Counted from the first letter of the stretch, positions 47,544-56,653 are shown. The stretch: DNA of 64,000 bases from JACVRW01 sp963808545 (GCA_963808545.1 CAWEGB010000010.1:62001-126000), one strand, 5' to 3'. The notes: generated from the letters alone by a model not told the origin. Numbers and translations: made by a program.

Positions 47544-48908
47544 ATGGCCGCGCAGCAGATCCACGACGCCGATGTCGTGGTGGTGGGCGCGGGATTCGCG
47601 GGCCTCGCCGCGGCCCGGGAGCTGACGGCGCGGGGCGCCTCCGTGATCGTGCTGGAGGCGCGCGATCGCGTGGGCGGGCGCGTGCTCAACTACTCCATCG
47701 GCGAGGGCAAGGTCGTGGAGGTCGGCGCGCAGTGGATCGGGCCGACCCAGGACCGGCTCGCCGCGCTGGCCGAGGCGACCGGCGTTGCCACCTTTCCCAC
47801 CCACGGAGAGGGCTTCAACCTGCTCGAGCACGACGGCCGCCTGCGCCGCTATCGAGGCTCGATACCGCGGATCAACCCGGTGGTTCTGCTCGACGTGGAA
47901 CGGGCGCAGCGCAAGCTCGACCGGCTCGCGCGCCGCGTGCCGCTGCAGGCACCGTGGGAGGCCGCCGGCGCCGCGCGGCTCGACGGGCAGACGGTGGCCA
48001 CCTGGATGCGTCATAACCTCGCCACGAAAGCCGGGCGGATGTTGCTGGAACTGGGCATCGAGTCCGTGTGGGCCGCTCAGCCCGAGGACGTCTCGCTGCT
48101 GCACGTGCTCTTCTACATCCACTCCGCGGGCGGTCTCAGCCGGCTGTTCGACACCGAGGGTGGAGCGCAGCAGGATCGCTTCGTCGGCGGCTCGCAGCTC
48201 GTGGCCCTGCGGCTGGCCGCCGGTCTGGGCGAGGAGCGGCTCGTGCTCTCCGCTCCCGCCCGCCGCATCGAGCACGGCGACGACGGGGTCACGGTGCACG
48301 CCGACGGCGTGGTGGCCCGTGGCCGCCGGGCGATCGTGGCCATCGCCCCGACGCTGGCAGGCCGCATCGCCTACGGCCCGCCGCTCCCGGGCTATCGCGA
48401 CCAGCTCACGCAGCGCATGCCGCTGGGGACGGTGGCGAAGTGCATGGCGCTGTACGAGGAGCCCTTCTGGCGCGACGAGGGGTTGTCGGGCCAGGGACTG
48501 AGCGACACCGGGCCCGTCAAGCTGACCTTCGACAACTCACCTCCGGACGGCTCCCCCGGGGTGCTGCTCGGCTTCCTCGAGGGACGGCATGCGCGCGAGC
48601 TCGGGCGGCTGCCGGCCGACGTGCGGCGTGCGGCTGTGGTGGACTGCTTTGCCCGCCTCTACGGCCCGCGGGCGGCACGGCCCGTGGACTACGTCGAGCG
48701 CCTCTGGGCCGAGGAGGAGTGGTCGAGGGGCTGCTACGGCTGCCACCTCCCTACCGGCGCGTGGACGGCATACGGGCCGGCGCTGCGCGAACCGATCGGC
48801 CCCCTGCACTGGGCGGGCGCCGAGTACGCCACCGTCTGGAACGGCTACATGGACGGCGCGATCCGATCGGGCGAGCACTCCGCCCGCGAGGCGCTAGACC
48901 GCCTCTAG
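47544..48908 (+). CDS. Flavin monoamine oxidase family protein
   Basis: A 454-residue FAD enzyme oxidising an amine. The FAD fold starts DADVVVVGAGFAGLAAARELTARGASVIVLEARDRVGGRV. EVGAQWIGPTQDRL and the late HWAGAEYATVWNGYMDGAIRSGEHSA complete the dinucleotide-binding fold. The segment WSRGCYGC places Cys397 where monoamine oxidases attach FAD covalently (usually SGGCY), so covalent flavin is possible. The substrate (biogenic amine, putrescine or other) is not deducible. It is transcribed alone; the next gene converges on it. Confidence 0.92.
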   Translation: MAAQQIHDADVVVVGAGFAGLAAARELTARGASVIVLEARDRVGGRVLNYSIGEGKVVEVGAQWIGPTQDRLAALAEATGVATFPTHGEGFNLLEHDGRLRRYRGSIPRINPVVLLDVERAQRKLDRLARRVPLQAPWEAAGAARLDGQTVATWMRHNLATKAGRMLLELGIESVWAAQPEDVSLLHVLFYIHSAGGLSRLFDTEGGAQQDRFVGGSQLVALRLAAGLGEERLVLSAPARRIEHGDDGVTVHADGVVARGRRAIVAIAPTLAGRIAYGPPLPGYRDQLTQRMPLGTVAKCMALYEEPFWRDEGLSGQGLSDTGPVKLTFDNSPPDGSPGVLLGFLEGRHARELGRLPADVRRAAVVDCFARLYGPRAARPVDYVERLWAEEEWSRGCYGCHLPTGAWTAYGPALREPIGPLHWAGAEYATVWNGYMDGAIRSGEHSAREALDRL

Positions 48909-48937
48909 GCCCACTGCTCGGCACTCGGGCGCACCGG

Positions 48938-49873
48938 TCAACCCGCACCGGCCCGCCGGGCCAGCTCGCCCGCCACCACCGCGTCCTCCCAGGCCATCCC
49001 GGTGCTCTTGAACACGCGCGGCCGGTCGTCCTCGAGCGACACGTCGCCGCGGACGAGCTCGTCGATGGTCCGCAGCGCGTCCGCATCGAGGACGCCGGCC
49101 GATACCGCCTGCACCACCTCGCCGGCCTCGCGCAGCGCGGCGGAGCGGGCCTCAACCACCACCAGCGAGCGAGCCATCAGCCGCTCGTCGAGCTCCCGTG
49201 CGCCGGGCTCGTGAGAGCCCACGGCGACCACCGTGACTCCGGCGCCGACGGCTGCGCCGTCGAACAGGGGCTCACGCGCGGTCGTACAGCAGCACACCAG
49301 GTCGGCGCGCTCGACCGCCGCGGCGTCGGCGGCCTCGGCCGCGAGGCCCTCGGCCCGGCAACGCTCGACGAAGCCGGCGAGCCGGCCGCGATCGCGAGCC
49401 ACCACGCGCACGCTCTCGACCGGCCGCACGGCGCGCAGCGCCCGCACGTGGTGCCAGGCTTGCGGGCCGCGGCCGAACATCACCAGCCGCGCCGCGTCCT
49501 CGGGCGACAGCAGGCTCACGGCCAGGGCCGACACGGCCGCGGTGCGCAGCGAGGTGAGGGCGATGCCGTCGATGAGAGCGCGCGGAGCAAGCGTGGCGGC
49601 GTCGAAGAGGACATACACGCCCTGGATGCGCGGCAGGCCGCGCTCGGGGTTGCCGGGAGCGACGGTGGCGAGCTTGACGCCGAACGTCTCGTCCCAGCCC
49701 GCCGGCATCATCAGCAGCTCCCCGGCGCCTACGGGCACGCCGGTGCGCGGCGCGTCGCTCTCGGGGTCGAGGCCTGCGCGCAATGCGGCGCCAAGAGCAG
49801 CCACCGCGTCGGCGGGCGACAGCAGGCGCTCCACCTGCCCGGCGTCGATGAAGGGCGGCGCTTCGGTGCTCAC
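48938..49873 (-). CDS. Ornithine cyclodeaminase / mu-crystallin family enzyme
   Basis: A 311-residue NAD(P)-binding protein. Seen: MMPAGWDETFGVKLATVAPGNPERGLPRIQGVYVLFD (substrate Lys), TSLRTAAVSALAVSLLSPEDA, a Rossmann fold around LVMFGRGPQAWHHVRAL, DLVCCCTTAREPLF and VVAVGSHEPGARELDERL. In proline-racemase neighbourhoods this family commonly reduces delta1-pyrroline-2-carboxylate to proline. Its start overlaps the racemase-family stop by four bases, which supports that role rather than ornithine deamination. Note the glycine loop reads GRGPQA rather than GxGxQA. Confidence 0.87.
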   Translation of the reverse strand: MSTEAPPFIDAGQVERLLSPADAVAALGAALRAGLDPESDAPRTGVPVGAGELLMMPAGWDETFGVKLATVAPGNPERGLPRIQGVYVLFDAATLAPRALIDGIALTSLRTAAVSALAVSLLSPEDAARLVMFGRGPQAWHHVRALRAVRPVESVRVVARDRGRLAGFVERCRAEGLAAEAADAAAVERADLVCCCTTAREPLFDGAAVGAGVTVVAVGSHEPGARELDERLMARSLVVVEARSAALREAGEVVQAVSAGVLDADALRTIDELVRGDVSLEDDRPRVFKSTGMAWEDAVVAGELARRAGAG

Positions 49874-50895
49874 CTGAGCACGAACCCTGTGCCGAGCGGA
49901 TCGTCCGGGTCGAGCACGAAGCGGTGCTCGCCGGTGCGGAAGGCCATGCCTTCGACCTCGGTGACCACCGCGTCGCGGCCCTCGGACCGGAGCTCCTCGA
50001 CCACGCGCGCCCGGAACTCCGTGCCCACGATCGACTCGTGCCGCAGCGAGCGGCCGGCCAGGAGACCGTCGGCGTGAAGCAGGGCGAGGCGGGCGGAGGT
50101 GCCGGAGCCGCAGGGGGAGCGGTCGACCTCGCCGTCGGCGAACACGGTGACGTTGCGCTGGCGGATTTCCTCCGGGCCGTCGGACAGCGCCTCGAAGAGG
50201 ATCGTCCCGTAGACCCCGGAGAGCCGCTCGTCGCTCGGGTGCCGGGAGTGCTCGCCGCCGTCGAGCGCTCGCTTGACCTCGCGGCCCATGGCGACGAGCT
50301 GGTCGTGGTCGCCGGGCGCGACCTGCAGGCCCGCCGCGGTGGCGTCGAGCGAGGCGTAGATCGCCCCGCCCCAGGACAGGTCGACCTCCACGCGCCCGCG
50401 CGAGGTCTCGACGGCCACGGAGCGCGCAAGCACGTAGGCAGGAACATTGCGGAAGGCGACGGACCGCACCCGGCCCTCACGGCAGTGGACCCGCGCCGTG
50501 ACTCGCCCGGACGGCACGTCGATCGCCAGCTCGGTGTCGTCGTCGCGCCCGGCGGAGACCCTGCCGCTCTCGACTGCCCAGGCTCCCAGCGCGATCGTGC
50601 CGTGACCACAGGCCGTGGAGTAGCCGTCCTTGTGCCAGAACAGGACACCGAGCTCGGCGCCGTCGTCGTCCGGCTCCACCAGGAAGCAGCCGTACATGTC
50701 CGCGTGCCCGCGCGGCTCGTGGCAGAGCAGCTTGCGAGTCGTCTCGACCTCGACGCTCACCCGAGCTGCCTCCCTGCGCTCGCGCACCGTCCGTCCCGGG
50801 ATCGCGGGCGCGCCGCCGGTGACGATCCGGAACGGCTCGCCGGCGGTGTGGTAGTCGATCGTCTCCAGCGCGAGCGGCGCCCTCACGCCGAGCAA
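49870..50895 (-). CDS. Proline racemase / hydroxyproline epimerase family enzyme
   Basis: In 341 residues the two catalytic thiols are present: C96 (STACGHGTIALG) and C262 (DRSPCGSGTSARL). This favours a racemase or 4-hydroxyproline 2-epimerase over the trans-3-hydroxyproline dehydratases, which lose one Cys. Other family marks are the start TIDYHTAGEPFRIV and the FWHKDGY segment. It lies in one operon between an amino-acid permease (1 base gap) and the ornithine-cyclodeaminase-like enzyme (4-base overlap). This fits uptake and breakdown of hydroxyproline or D-proline. No downstream dehydrogenases are in the window. Confidence 0.9.
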   Translation of the reverse strand: MLGVRAPLALETIDYHTAGEPFRIVTGGAPAIPGRTVRERREAARVSVEVETTRKLLCHEPRGHADMYGCFLVEPDDDGAELGVLFWHKDGYSTACGHGTIALGAWAVESGRVSAGRDDDTELAIDVPSGRVTARVHCREGRVRSVAFRNVPAYVLARSVAVETSRGRVEVDLSWGGAIYASLDATAAGLQVAPGDHDQLVAMGREVKRALDGGEHSRHPSDERLSGVYGTILFEALSDGPEEIRQRNVTVFADGEVDRSPCGSGTSARLALLHADGLLAGRSLRHESIVGTEFRARVVEELRSEGRDAVVTEVEGMAFRTGEHRFVLDPDDPLGTGFVLR

Positions 50896-50896
50896 G

Positions 50897-52345
50897 CTAC
50901 TGCTCCGGCGCGGGCTCCTTGCCCTGGCGCAGGCGCGAGTTGCGGTAGCCGAACACGGCGTAGATGATGACGCCGAGCAGCAGCCAGACGCCGAAGCGCG
51001 CCCAGGTCGTTCCCGGGAGCTTGGTCATCAGGTACACGCACAGCGCCGCGCCGATCAAGGGCACCACCGGAACGAGGGGCACGCGGAACCCGCGCTCCAT
51101 CTCCGGCTTGCTGCGCCGCAGCCAGATCACCGCGATGTTGACGATGAAGAACGCGAACAGCGTGCCGATGTTCACCAGCTCGGCGATCTCCTTGAGCGGC
51201 ACGAAGGCGGCGAGGGCGGCGATGGGGATCGCGAACACCAGGGTCAGGATCACCGGCGTGCGCGTGCGCTCCCAGACGTTGGCCAGGCGCTGCGGCAGGA
51301 GGCCGTCGCGGCACATCGAGAAGGCCACCCGGGTCTGCCCGTACAGGATGGTGAGCACCACGCTGGTGATGGCCACGAGCGCGCCGAAGGCGACGATGTC
51401 CGCACCCCAGGCGATGCCGGCCCCCTCCGAGAGGGCGATGGCCAGCGGAGCGTCCTGGCCGGCGAGCTGGTCGGCGGGCAGCGCGCCCACGGCGGCCAGC
51501 GAGACCAGGATGTAGATGACCGTGGCGATCACCAGCGAGCCGACGATGGCGATGGGCAGGTCGCGGCTCGGCTCCTTGCACTCCTCGCTGCCGGTGGAGA
51601 CGGCGTCGAAGCCGATGTAGGCGAAGAAGATCAGGGCCGCCGCCGACTCGATCCCGCTGAAGCCGTTGGGGGCGAACGGCGAGAAGTTGTTCCCGTCGAA
51701 GGCGCTGAACGCGACCACGATGAAGAACGCGAGCACCAGCAGCTTGACGATCACCATGACGGTGTTGGAGCGCGCGGACTGGCGGATGCCGGAGATGAGC
51801 AGGGCCGCCACGGCCAACACCAGGAACAGGGCGGGGACGTTGACGTCGCCGCCCTCGCCGGGCGGCAGGCTGACCGAGTCGGGCAGTGTGATCCCGAACA
51901 GCGAGTCGAGCAGCTCCTTCAGGTAGCCGCCCCAGCCGACGGCCACGGCGGCCACGGACACGCCGTACTCGAGGATCAGGTCCCAGCCGATGATCCAGGC
52001 GAGCAGCTCGCCCATGGTCGCGTATGCGTAGGTGTAGGCCGAGCCCGACACCGGGATGGTCGAGGCCAGCTCGGCGTAGGCGAGGGCGGAGAAGATGCAC
52101 GTGATCCCGGCCAGGACGAACGAGATCACCAGCGCCGGACCCGACTGGGTGATCGCCTCGCCGACGATCACGAAGATCCCGGTCCCGATGATCGCGCCGA
52201 TGCCCAGCGCCGTCAGGTCGAGAGCACCCACCGCCCGGTTGAGACGGGTGCCCTCGGCGGTCTCCAGGAGCTGATCGACGGACTTGGTGGCGAAGGGCCC
52301 AGGGCGCGTGGCAGTTGACACTTCCGCCCCGTTACCCCGGGACAC
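50897..52345 (-). CDS. APC family amino acid permease
   Basis: A 482-residue transporter with about 12 helices. The first has the APC signature TALGIGAIIGTGIFVIVGEAI. Also seen: FAYIGFDAVSTGSEECKEPSRDLPIAIVGS (helix 6 and loop, cationic-amino-acid-transporter type) and ERGFRVPLVPVVPLIGAALC late in the protein. It is the first gene of the racemase/cyclodeaminase operon, so proline or hydroxyproline is a likely substrate, although the subfamily also carries other amino acids. The start at 52345 is 68 bases from the divergent PfpI gene. Confidence 0.93.
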   Translation of the reverse strand: MSRGNGAEVSTATRPGPFATKSVDQLLETAEGTRLNRAVGALDLTALGIGAIIGTGIFVIVGEAITQSGPALVISFVLAGITCIFSALAYAELASTIPVSGSAYTYAYATMGELLAWIIGWDLILEYGVSVAAVAVGWGGYLKELLDSLFGITLPDSVSLPPGEGGDVNVPALFLVLAVAALLISGIRQSARSNTVMVIVKLLVLAFFIVVAFSAFDGNNFSPFAPNGFSGIESAAALIFFAYIGFDAVSTGSEECKEPSRDLPIAIVGSLVIATVIYILVSLAAVGALPADQLAGQDAPLAIALSEGAGIAWGADIVAFGALVAITSVVLTILYGQTRVAFSMCRDGLLPQRLANVWERTRTPVILTLVFAIPIAALAAFVPLKEIAELVNIGTLFAFFIVNIAVIWLRRSKPEMERGFRVPLVPVVPLIGAALCVYLMTKLPGTTWARFGVWLLLGVIIYAVFGYRNSRLRQGKEPAPEQ

Positions 52346-52413
52346 GATCGTTTAGGCGCGCATCTTTCCGGTACCCGGTCAACAGAGGAATCGACGGCGA
52401 GAAGGAGACGAAA

Positions 52414-52986
52414 ATGGCTGAACGACTCGAAGGAAAGAAGGTTGCGTTCCTGCTCACCGACGGCGTGGAGCAGGTGGAGCTCACCGAGCCGTGGAAGACG
52501 GTCGAGGACGAGGGCGGCACGCCTGAGCTGATCTCGCTGGAGAGCGGCGAGGTTCAGGGCTTCAACCACGACGAGAAGGCCGACACCTTCTCCGTCGACC
52601 GCGTGGTGGCGGACGCCGACCAGAGCGACTACGACGGGTTGGTGCTGCCCGGCGGCGTGCACAACCCGGACACACTGCGGATGGACGACGGCGCCGTGAG
52701 CTTCGTGCGCTCGTTCTTCGATGCGGGCAAGCCGGTTGCGGCGATCTGCCACGGACCGTGGGTGCTCGTGGAGGCGGACGTGGTGCGGGGCCGCACGCTG
52801 ACCTCGTGGCCCAGCCTCGAGACCGACATCCGCAACGCCGGCGGCACCTGGGTCGACGAGGAGGTCCATGTGGACAGCGGGCTGGTCACGAGCCGCAACC
52901 CGGACGATCTCCCCGCGTTCTGCGACAAGCTCGCCGAGGAGATCTGCGAGGGCCGCCACGAGGAGCAGGCCCTGAAGACTTCGTAG
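52414..52986 (+). CDS. DJ-1/PfpI family protein
   Basis: The 190-residue protein of the PfpI/YhbO type has KKVAFLLTDGVEQVELTEPW with the Glu of the catalytic site, SDYDGLVLPGGVHNPDTLR, and the nucleophile elbow VAAICHGPW (Cys followed by His). RTLTSWPSLETDIRNAGG follows. Members act as stress-related deglycase/chaperone or peptidase; the activity is uncertain. GAAGGAGACG precedes ATG 52414. A strong GC-rich terminator hairpin follows the stop. Confidence 0.93.
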   Translation: MAERLEGKKVAFLLTDGVEQVELTEPWKTVEDEGGTPELISLESGEVQGFNHDEKADTFSVDRVVADADQSDYDGLVLPGGVHNPDTLRMDDGAVSFVRSFFDAGKPVAAICHGPWVLVEADVVRGRTLTSWPSLETDIRNAGGTWVDEEVHVDSGLVTSRNPDDLPAFCDKLAEEICEGRHEEQALKTS

Positions 52987-53006
52987 CTGGCCTGGTTCCC
53001 CGACCA

Positions 53007-53035
53007 GCGCCGGGGCGCCCCACGCGCCCCGGCGC
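53007..53035 (+). terminator. GC-rich hairpin terminator after PfpI gene
   Basis: GCGCCGGGGCGC, loop CCCAC, and its complement form a 12-bp stem starting 20 bases after the stop; GTTT follows two bases downstream. Very likely a factor-independent terminator of high-GC type. Confidence 0.75.
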
Positions 53036-53125
53036 CGTTTGGGGCCGCTCGGCCGGGAGGGTCCCTGAAGATCCGTCCCGTATTTCGGTCGTTTCTTCCG
53101 GAACCCCCCGGCCGGAGGGACGCGG

Positions 53126-53872
53126 TCAGTCGCTGACGTTGAGCTTGCGCTTACCGCTCAGCGCCGAGCCGAAGCGTGCCCGGTAGACACCGTCGGCCTT
53201 CACCTTGAGACGCTTGCTGAAGGTGGACCGGGCGTCGCCGGCGTCTCGCAGAGTGGTCTCGGCGACCGTCTTGAACTTGCCGCCGCGGCCGCGCTTCTGG
53301 AGCTTGACCTTGCGCCCGTCGCGGGCGGGGGTGACGCTGCCGTAGAAGCGGACACGGCTGTTGGCGCGCGGCGTTGCGTCGCTGACCTTGAGGGTGACCT
53401 TCAGCTTCGGCTCACCCGGGCCGGGCTGGTCGCCGGGCGTGCCCGGAGTGCCGCCGGGCGTGCCGGGGCTGCCGCCGGGCGGCGGCGGGGTTCCGGGGGG
53501 TGGGGGCGTGCCGGGGGGCGGCGGGGCTGCACGTCGACCGTCACCGGTCATCCCATGCGTCGCGGTGCATGGTCGCAGAGTAGTGAGAACGCTGCCGACG
53601 CGTCGTGAACGTGCCTGAGGAGAGACCATGCCGCTGGACGCTCGGTGCTGGCGCCGGATCGGACAACCCACCGTCGAAGTCGACGTTGTGGCGGTCCACC
53701 GGCGGTGTTGGTCCAGGTGACTGTGTCGCCCACGCCGAATGTCGAGCTGCGTCGGGAGAGAAGAAGTTGTCCGCCGACGCTGACGGGGTCGTCCGCCGCC
53801 GCGGCACTCCCCGGCGCCACCAGCCCGCAAACCGCCACCGCCGACAGCCAATCCACCGGCCACTTTCCTCAC
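53126..53872 (-). pseudogene. Secreted cupredoxin-like protein, multiple frameshifts
   Basis: No single frame carries the protein, but pieces of one plastocyanin-like domain appear in order across three frames. These are a signal peptide (SAVAVCGLVAPGSAAAADD), NFFSPDAA, FGVGDTVTWTNTAGGPP, HNVDFDGGLSDPAPAPS, SGTFTT, then a cysteine/His region (LLCDHA or ATMHRD) and GMTG. At least four shifts within about 300 bases are needed. Past that point the frame is intact: a Pro/Gly linker and an immunoglobulin-like C-terminal domain (KLKVTLKVSDATPRANSRVRFYGSVTPA to LNVSD). The original product would have been an exported copper-binding protein. It looks decayed; sequencing error is a poorer explanation for so many shifts. 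Confidence 0.7.
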
Positions 53873-53951
53873 AGCGAAACCTGCGCTCGTCCATACCGGC
53901 CTCCTTGATTCCAAGGGACACCCGTTCTCGTCCTCTAGCCTGGCTCTCCCG

Positions 53952-55367
53952 ATGCGCTCGGACGCCGTCATCTACCAGATCTATCCGCGCTCCTTTCAAG
54001 ACAACAACGGGGACGGCATAGGGGACCTTCCGGGTATCGAGTCCCGTCTCGATCACCTGGCCTGGCTGGGCGTGGACGCCCTCTGGCTCTCGCCCATCTA
54101 CCCGTCGCCGATGGCCGACTTCGGATACGACGTGTCCGACTACACCGGCGTCGATCCCGTGTTCGGGACGCTGGATGACTTCGACTCGCTCGTCCGCGCC
54201 GCTCACGCGCGCGACCTCGAGGTGCTCATGGACATCGTGCCGTGCCATACGTCCATCGAGCACCCATGGTTCAGCGAGCATCCGGATTGGTACATCTGGG
54301 CCGACCGGCCCAACAACTGGTCCTCGACCTTCGGCGGCTCGGCCTGGGGTCCGCTGAACGGGCGGTACTACCTCCACTCCTTCTATCCCGAGCAGCCCGA
54401 TCTCGACTGGCGCAACCCGGAGGTCGTGGCGGCCATGCAGGACGCGCTGCGCTTCTGGCTCGACCGCGGCGTCGCCGGCTACCGGGTGGACGCGATCGAC
54501 CGGCTGCTCAAGGACCCCCAGCTGCGCGACGATCCGCCGGCCACGGAGGCGTACGGCCTGCCGCTCAGCGATCACGAGGCCAAGCTCGCGCTGACCAACT
54601 CCCGCAACGCCCCCGACACCGGTGCCGCGCTGGCCAAGATGCGCGAGGCCGTCGGCGACGCCTATCTCGTGGGCGAGGTCTACCTGCCGAGCGCGAAGTG
54701 GCAGCCCTACCTCGAACACTTCGACGCGGCGTTCGCCTTCGAGCTGCTGCTCGCGCCCTGGCAGGCCGACAGGTTGGGCGAGGCCATCGACGCCTCCACC
54801 AGCCGTCCCGGCGCCGCCTGGGTGATGTCGAACCACGACTTCGGCCGGCTGGCCACTCGCTTCGGGCCGGAGAACGCCCGGGCCGCGGCACTGCTGCTGA
54901 TGACCCTCCCCGGCCCCGCCTTCCTCTACTACGGCGACGAGATCGGCCAGGGTGAGGGGCCGCAGGGCGAGCGCCGCTTCGATCGCGCCGGACGTGACCA
55001 GTTCCGGCACCCGATGCAGTGGGACGCCACCCCCGGCGGCGGCTTCACCACGGGCGACCCGTGGCTGCCCGTGGTCGATCCGCGCACGACCAACGTGGAC
55101 GCCCAGCGCGAGGTCGCCGGTTCGACGCTGAGCCTCGTGCGCGAGCTGATCCGGATCCGCCGCAGCCTCGAGGGCGACCTCGAGCTGCTGGACGCCGCAC
55201 CCGGCGTGCTTGCCTTTCGCAGGGGCGACCACACCGTGGCCATCAACACCACGGCCGACCCCGCGCCTGCTCCCCCGCTGGGTGAGCCGGTGGTCGTGAG
55301 CGCTGACGGCGCGCTGAGCGCGGGCATGCTCGCCCCGCACGCCGGCGTGCTGGCCGGATCGAGCTAG
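53952..55367 (+). CDS. GH13 alpha-glucosidase
   Basis: The 471-residue alpha-amylase-family glycosidase has the start VIYQIYPRSFQDNNGDGIGDLPGI, typical of oligo-1,6-glucosidase/alpha-glucosidase. VLMDIVPCHTS is the region I equivalent, where the usual VVNH-type His is partly changed. The nucleophile is D180 in GYRVDAIDRL, the acid/base E242 in LVGEVYLP, the third acid D296 in MSNHDFGR. The C-terminal beta domain is short. No signal peptide, so it is cytoplasmic. It probably cleaves oligosaccharides imported by the ABC transporter coded next to it. Its last codons overlap the convergent LacI gene by four bases. Confidence 0.92.
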   Translation: MRSDAVIYQIYPRSFQDNNGDGIGDLPGIESRLDHLAWLGVDALWLSPIYPSPMADFGYDVSDYTGVDPVFGTLDDFDSLVRAAHARDLEVLMDIVPCHTSIEHPWFSEHPDWYIWADRPNNWSSTFGGSAWGPLNGRYYLHSFYPEQPDLDWRNPEVVAAMQDALRFWLDRGVAGYRVDAIDRLLKDPQLRDDPPATEAYGLPLSDHEAKLALTNSRNAPDTGAALAKMREAVGDAYLVGEVYLPSAKWQPYLEHFDAAFAFELLLAPWQADRLGEAIDASTSRPGAAWVMSNHDFGRLATRFGPENARAAALLLMTLPGPAFLYYGDEIGQGEGPQGERRFDRAGRDQFRHPMQWDATPGGGFTTGDPWLPVVDPRTTNVDAQREVAGSTLSLVRELIRIRRSLEGDLELLDAAPGVLAFRRGDHTVAINTTADPAPAPPLGEPVVVSADGALSAGMLAPHAGVLAGSS

Positions 55368-56425
55368 ACCTTCGCGGCGGGCGCGATCTCGCCCGACCCC
55401 CGCACGATCAGCCGGGTGGGCATGAGCACCTCGCGCGCCGGGCCGGTCTCCCCGTCGAGGCGCGCGAAGAGCAGATCCGCCGCCGCATGGCCCAGGCCGA
55501 TCGGATCCTGTGCCACCACGGTGATGGCCGGCTCCACCGCGTCGGCCAGGGCCAGGTCGTCGATGCCCACCACGGCCACGTCGTGCTGGCGGGCGTCCGC
55601 CTGCAGGGCGCGCACGGCGCCCGAGGTGATCAGGTTCTGGCTGGCGAGCAGGGCCGTCGGCGGGTCGTCCAGCGCCAGCAGCGACCGGGTGGCCTCGAAC
55701 GCCGATCCGCTCGAGTCGAGGCCGCCCAGGACCAGATCCGGGTCGTAGCGAACGAGATGGCGGCCGAGAGCGTCGCGGTAGCCGGCGCGCCGCTCGCGAG
55801 CGGTGAAGATCTGCTCGCGGTCGCCCAGGAAGGCGATGCGGGTGTGCCCCGACTCCACGAGATGGTCGACGGCAGCGGCGGCCGCGCCCGCGTTGTCGAT
55901 CAGCACCGTGTCGGCTTCGATCGCCTCGGGCGGCCGGTCGATGAACACCACGGCCATGCCGGCCTGGACGTCGCGAAGCAGATAGGTCTGATCGCGGGCG
56001 ACGGAGGCGAGCACGAGGCCGTCCACACGCCGGCCGCAGAAGCCGTGCACCAGCTCGCGCTCGCGCTCGGGATCCTCGTCGGAGCTGCCCACGAAGGTCA
56101 GCACTCCACGGGAGCGAGCCACCTCCTCCACGCCGCGGTGGATCGCCGAGAAGAAGGGATTGGAGACGTCGCCGAGGACGAGGCCGACGCTGGCCGATGC
56201 GCGGTCGGCGCGGCGCAGGTTGCTGGCGGTCAGGTCGCGGCGGTAGCCCAGCACGGCCACGGCGTCGCGCACGCGCTCGGTGAGGTCCTCCCGCACGCCG
56301 CCGTGGCCGTTGACGACGCGCGACACCGTGCTCAGGCTCACTCCCGCCACGGCGGCCACGTCATGCATCGTGGGGTGACGCGACGACTCTCCGCGCGGTG
56401 GCGGTGTGGGCGTGGTATCGGCCAT
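55364..56425 (-). CDS. LacI family transcriptional regulator
   Basis: A 353-residue repressor. An N-terminal helix-turn-helix and hinge begin after a short tail: TMHDVAAVAGVSLSTVSRVVNGHGGVREDLTERVRDAVAVLGYRRDLTASNLR. A periplasmic-binding-like sugar domain follows (SVGLVLGDVSNPFFSAIHRGVEE, RVDGLVLASV, DNAGAAAAAVDHLVESGHTRIAFLG, VAVVGIDDLALADAVEPAITVVAQD). ATG 56425 is selected, as its first box lies three bases upstream. It probably represses itself and the sugar transporter operon through the two boxes at 56428 and 56548, with an imported oligosaccharide as inducer. Confidence 0.93.
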   Translation of the reverse strand: MADTTPTPPPRGESSRHPTMHDVAAVAGVSLSTVSRVVNGHGGVREDLTERVRDAVAVLGYRRDLTASNLRRADRASASVGLVLGDVSNPFFSAIHRGVEEVARSRGVLTFVGSSDEDPERERELVHGFCGRRVDGLVLASVARDQTYLLRDVQAGMAVVFIDRPPEAIEADTVLIDNAGAAAAAVDHLVESGHTRIAFLGDREQIFTARERRAGYRDALGRHLVRYDPDLVLGGLDSSGSAFEATRSLLALDDPPTALLASQNLITSGAVRALQADARQHDVAVVGIDDLALADAVEPAITVVAQDPIGLGHAAADLLFARLDGETGPAREVLMPTRLIVRGSGEIAPAAKV

Positions 56426-56427
56426 GC

Positions 56428-56440
56428 AGAAAACGTTTCT
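56428..56440. promoter_or_regulatory. LacI-type operator at regulator start
   Basis: AGAAA-ACG-TTTCT is a near-perfect palindrome of the LacI family type directly upstream of the regulator start codon. It shares the core GAAAACGTT with the second site at 56548, which supports recognition by the same protein (autoregulation). Confidence 0.75.
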
Positions 56441-56516
56441 CGCGCTTTTCCGGACGCCCGCCCCATCGAGCCGTCTGCTGTCAAGCTCCCCGACAGCGGG
56501 CTTGATCGAGGCCACC

Positions 56517-56546
56517 TTGACACGAGCCGCACAATCTGTCTATCTT
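56517..56546 (+). promoter_or_regulatory. Sigma-70 promoter of sugar transporter operon
   Basis: TTGACA (56517-56522) and TATCTT (56541-56546) are separated by 18 bases. The leader to the binding-protein gene is about 100 bases. The second LacI box begins one base past the -10, where a bound repressor would prevent transcription start. Confidence 0.7.
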
Positions 56547-56547
56547 C

Positions 56548-56561
56548 GGAAAACGTTGTCT
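56548..56561. promoter_or_regulatory. LacI-type operator in transporter promoter
   Basis: GGAAAACGTTGTCT shares the GAAAACGTT core with the site at 56428-56440 and lies at the transcription start of the transporter operon. Repression by the divergent LacI protein is the simple reading. Confidence 0.72.
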
Positions 56562-56653
56562 GAGGGTGCGTAAAGGCCTTTGGCTTCAACGTGGTGCTCA
56601 GTGGGTAAGTCCCCGCTGAGGTGATGGCCGAGCAGGAGGGGAGCAGGCGCAGA

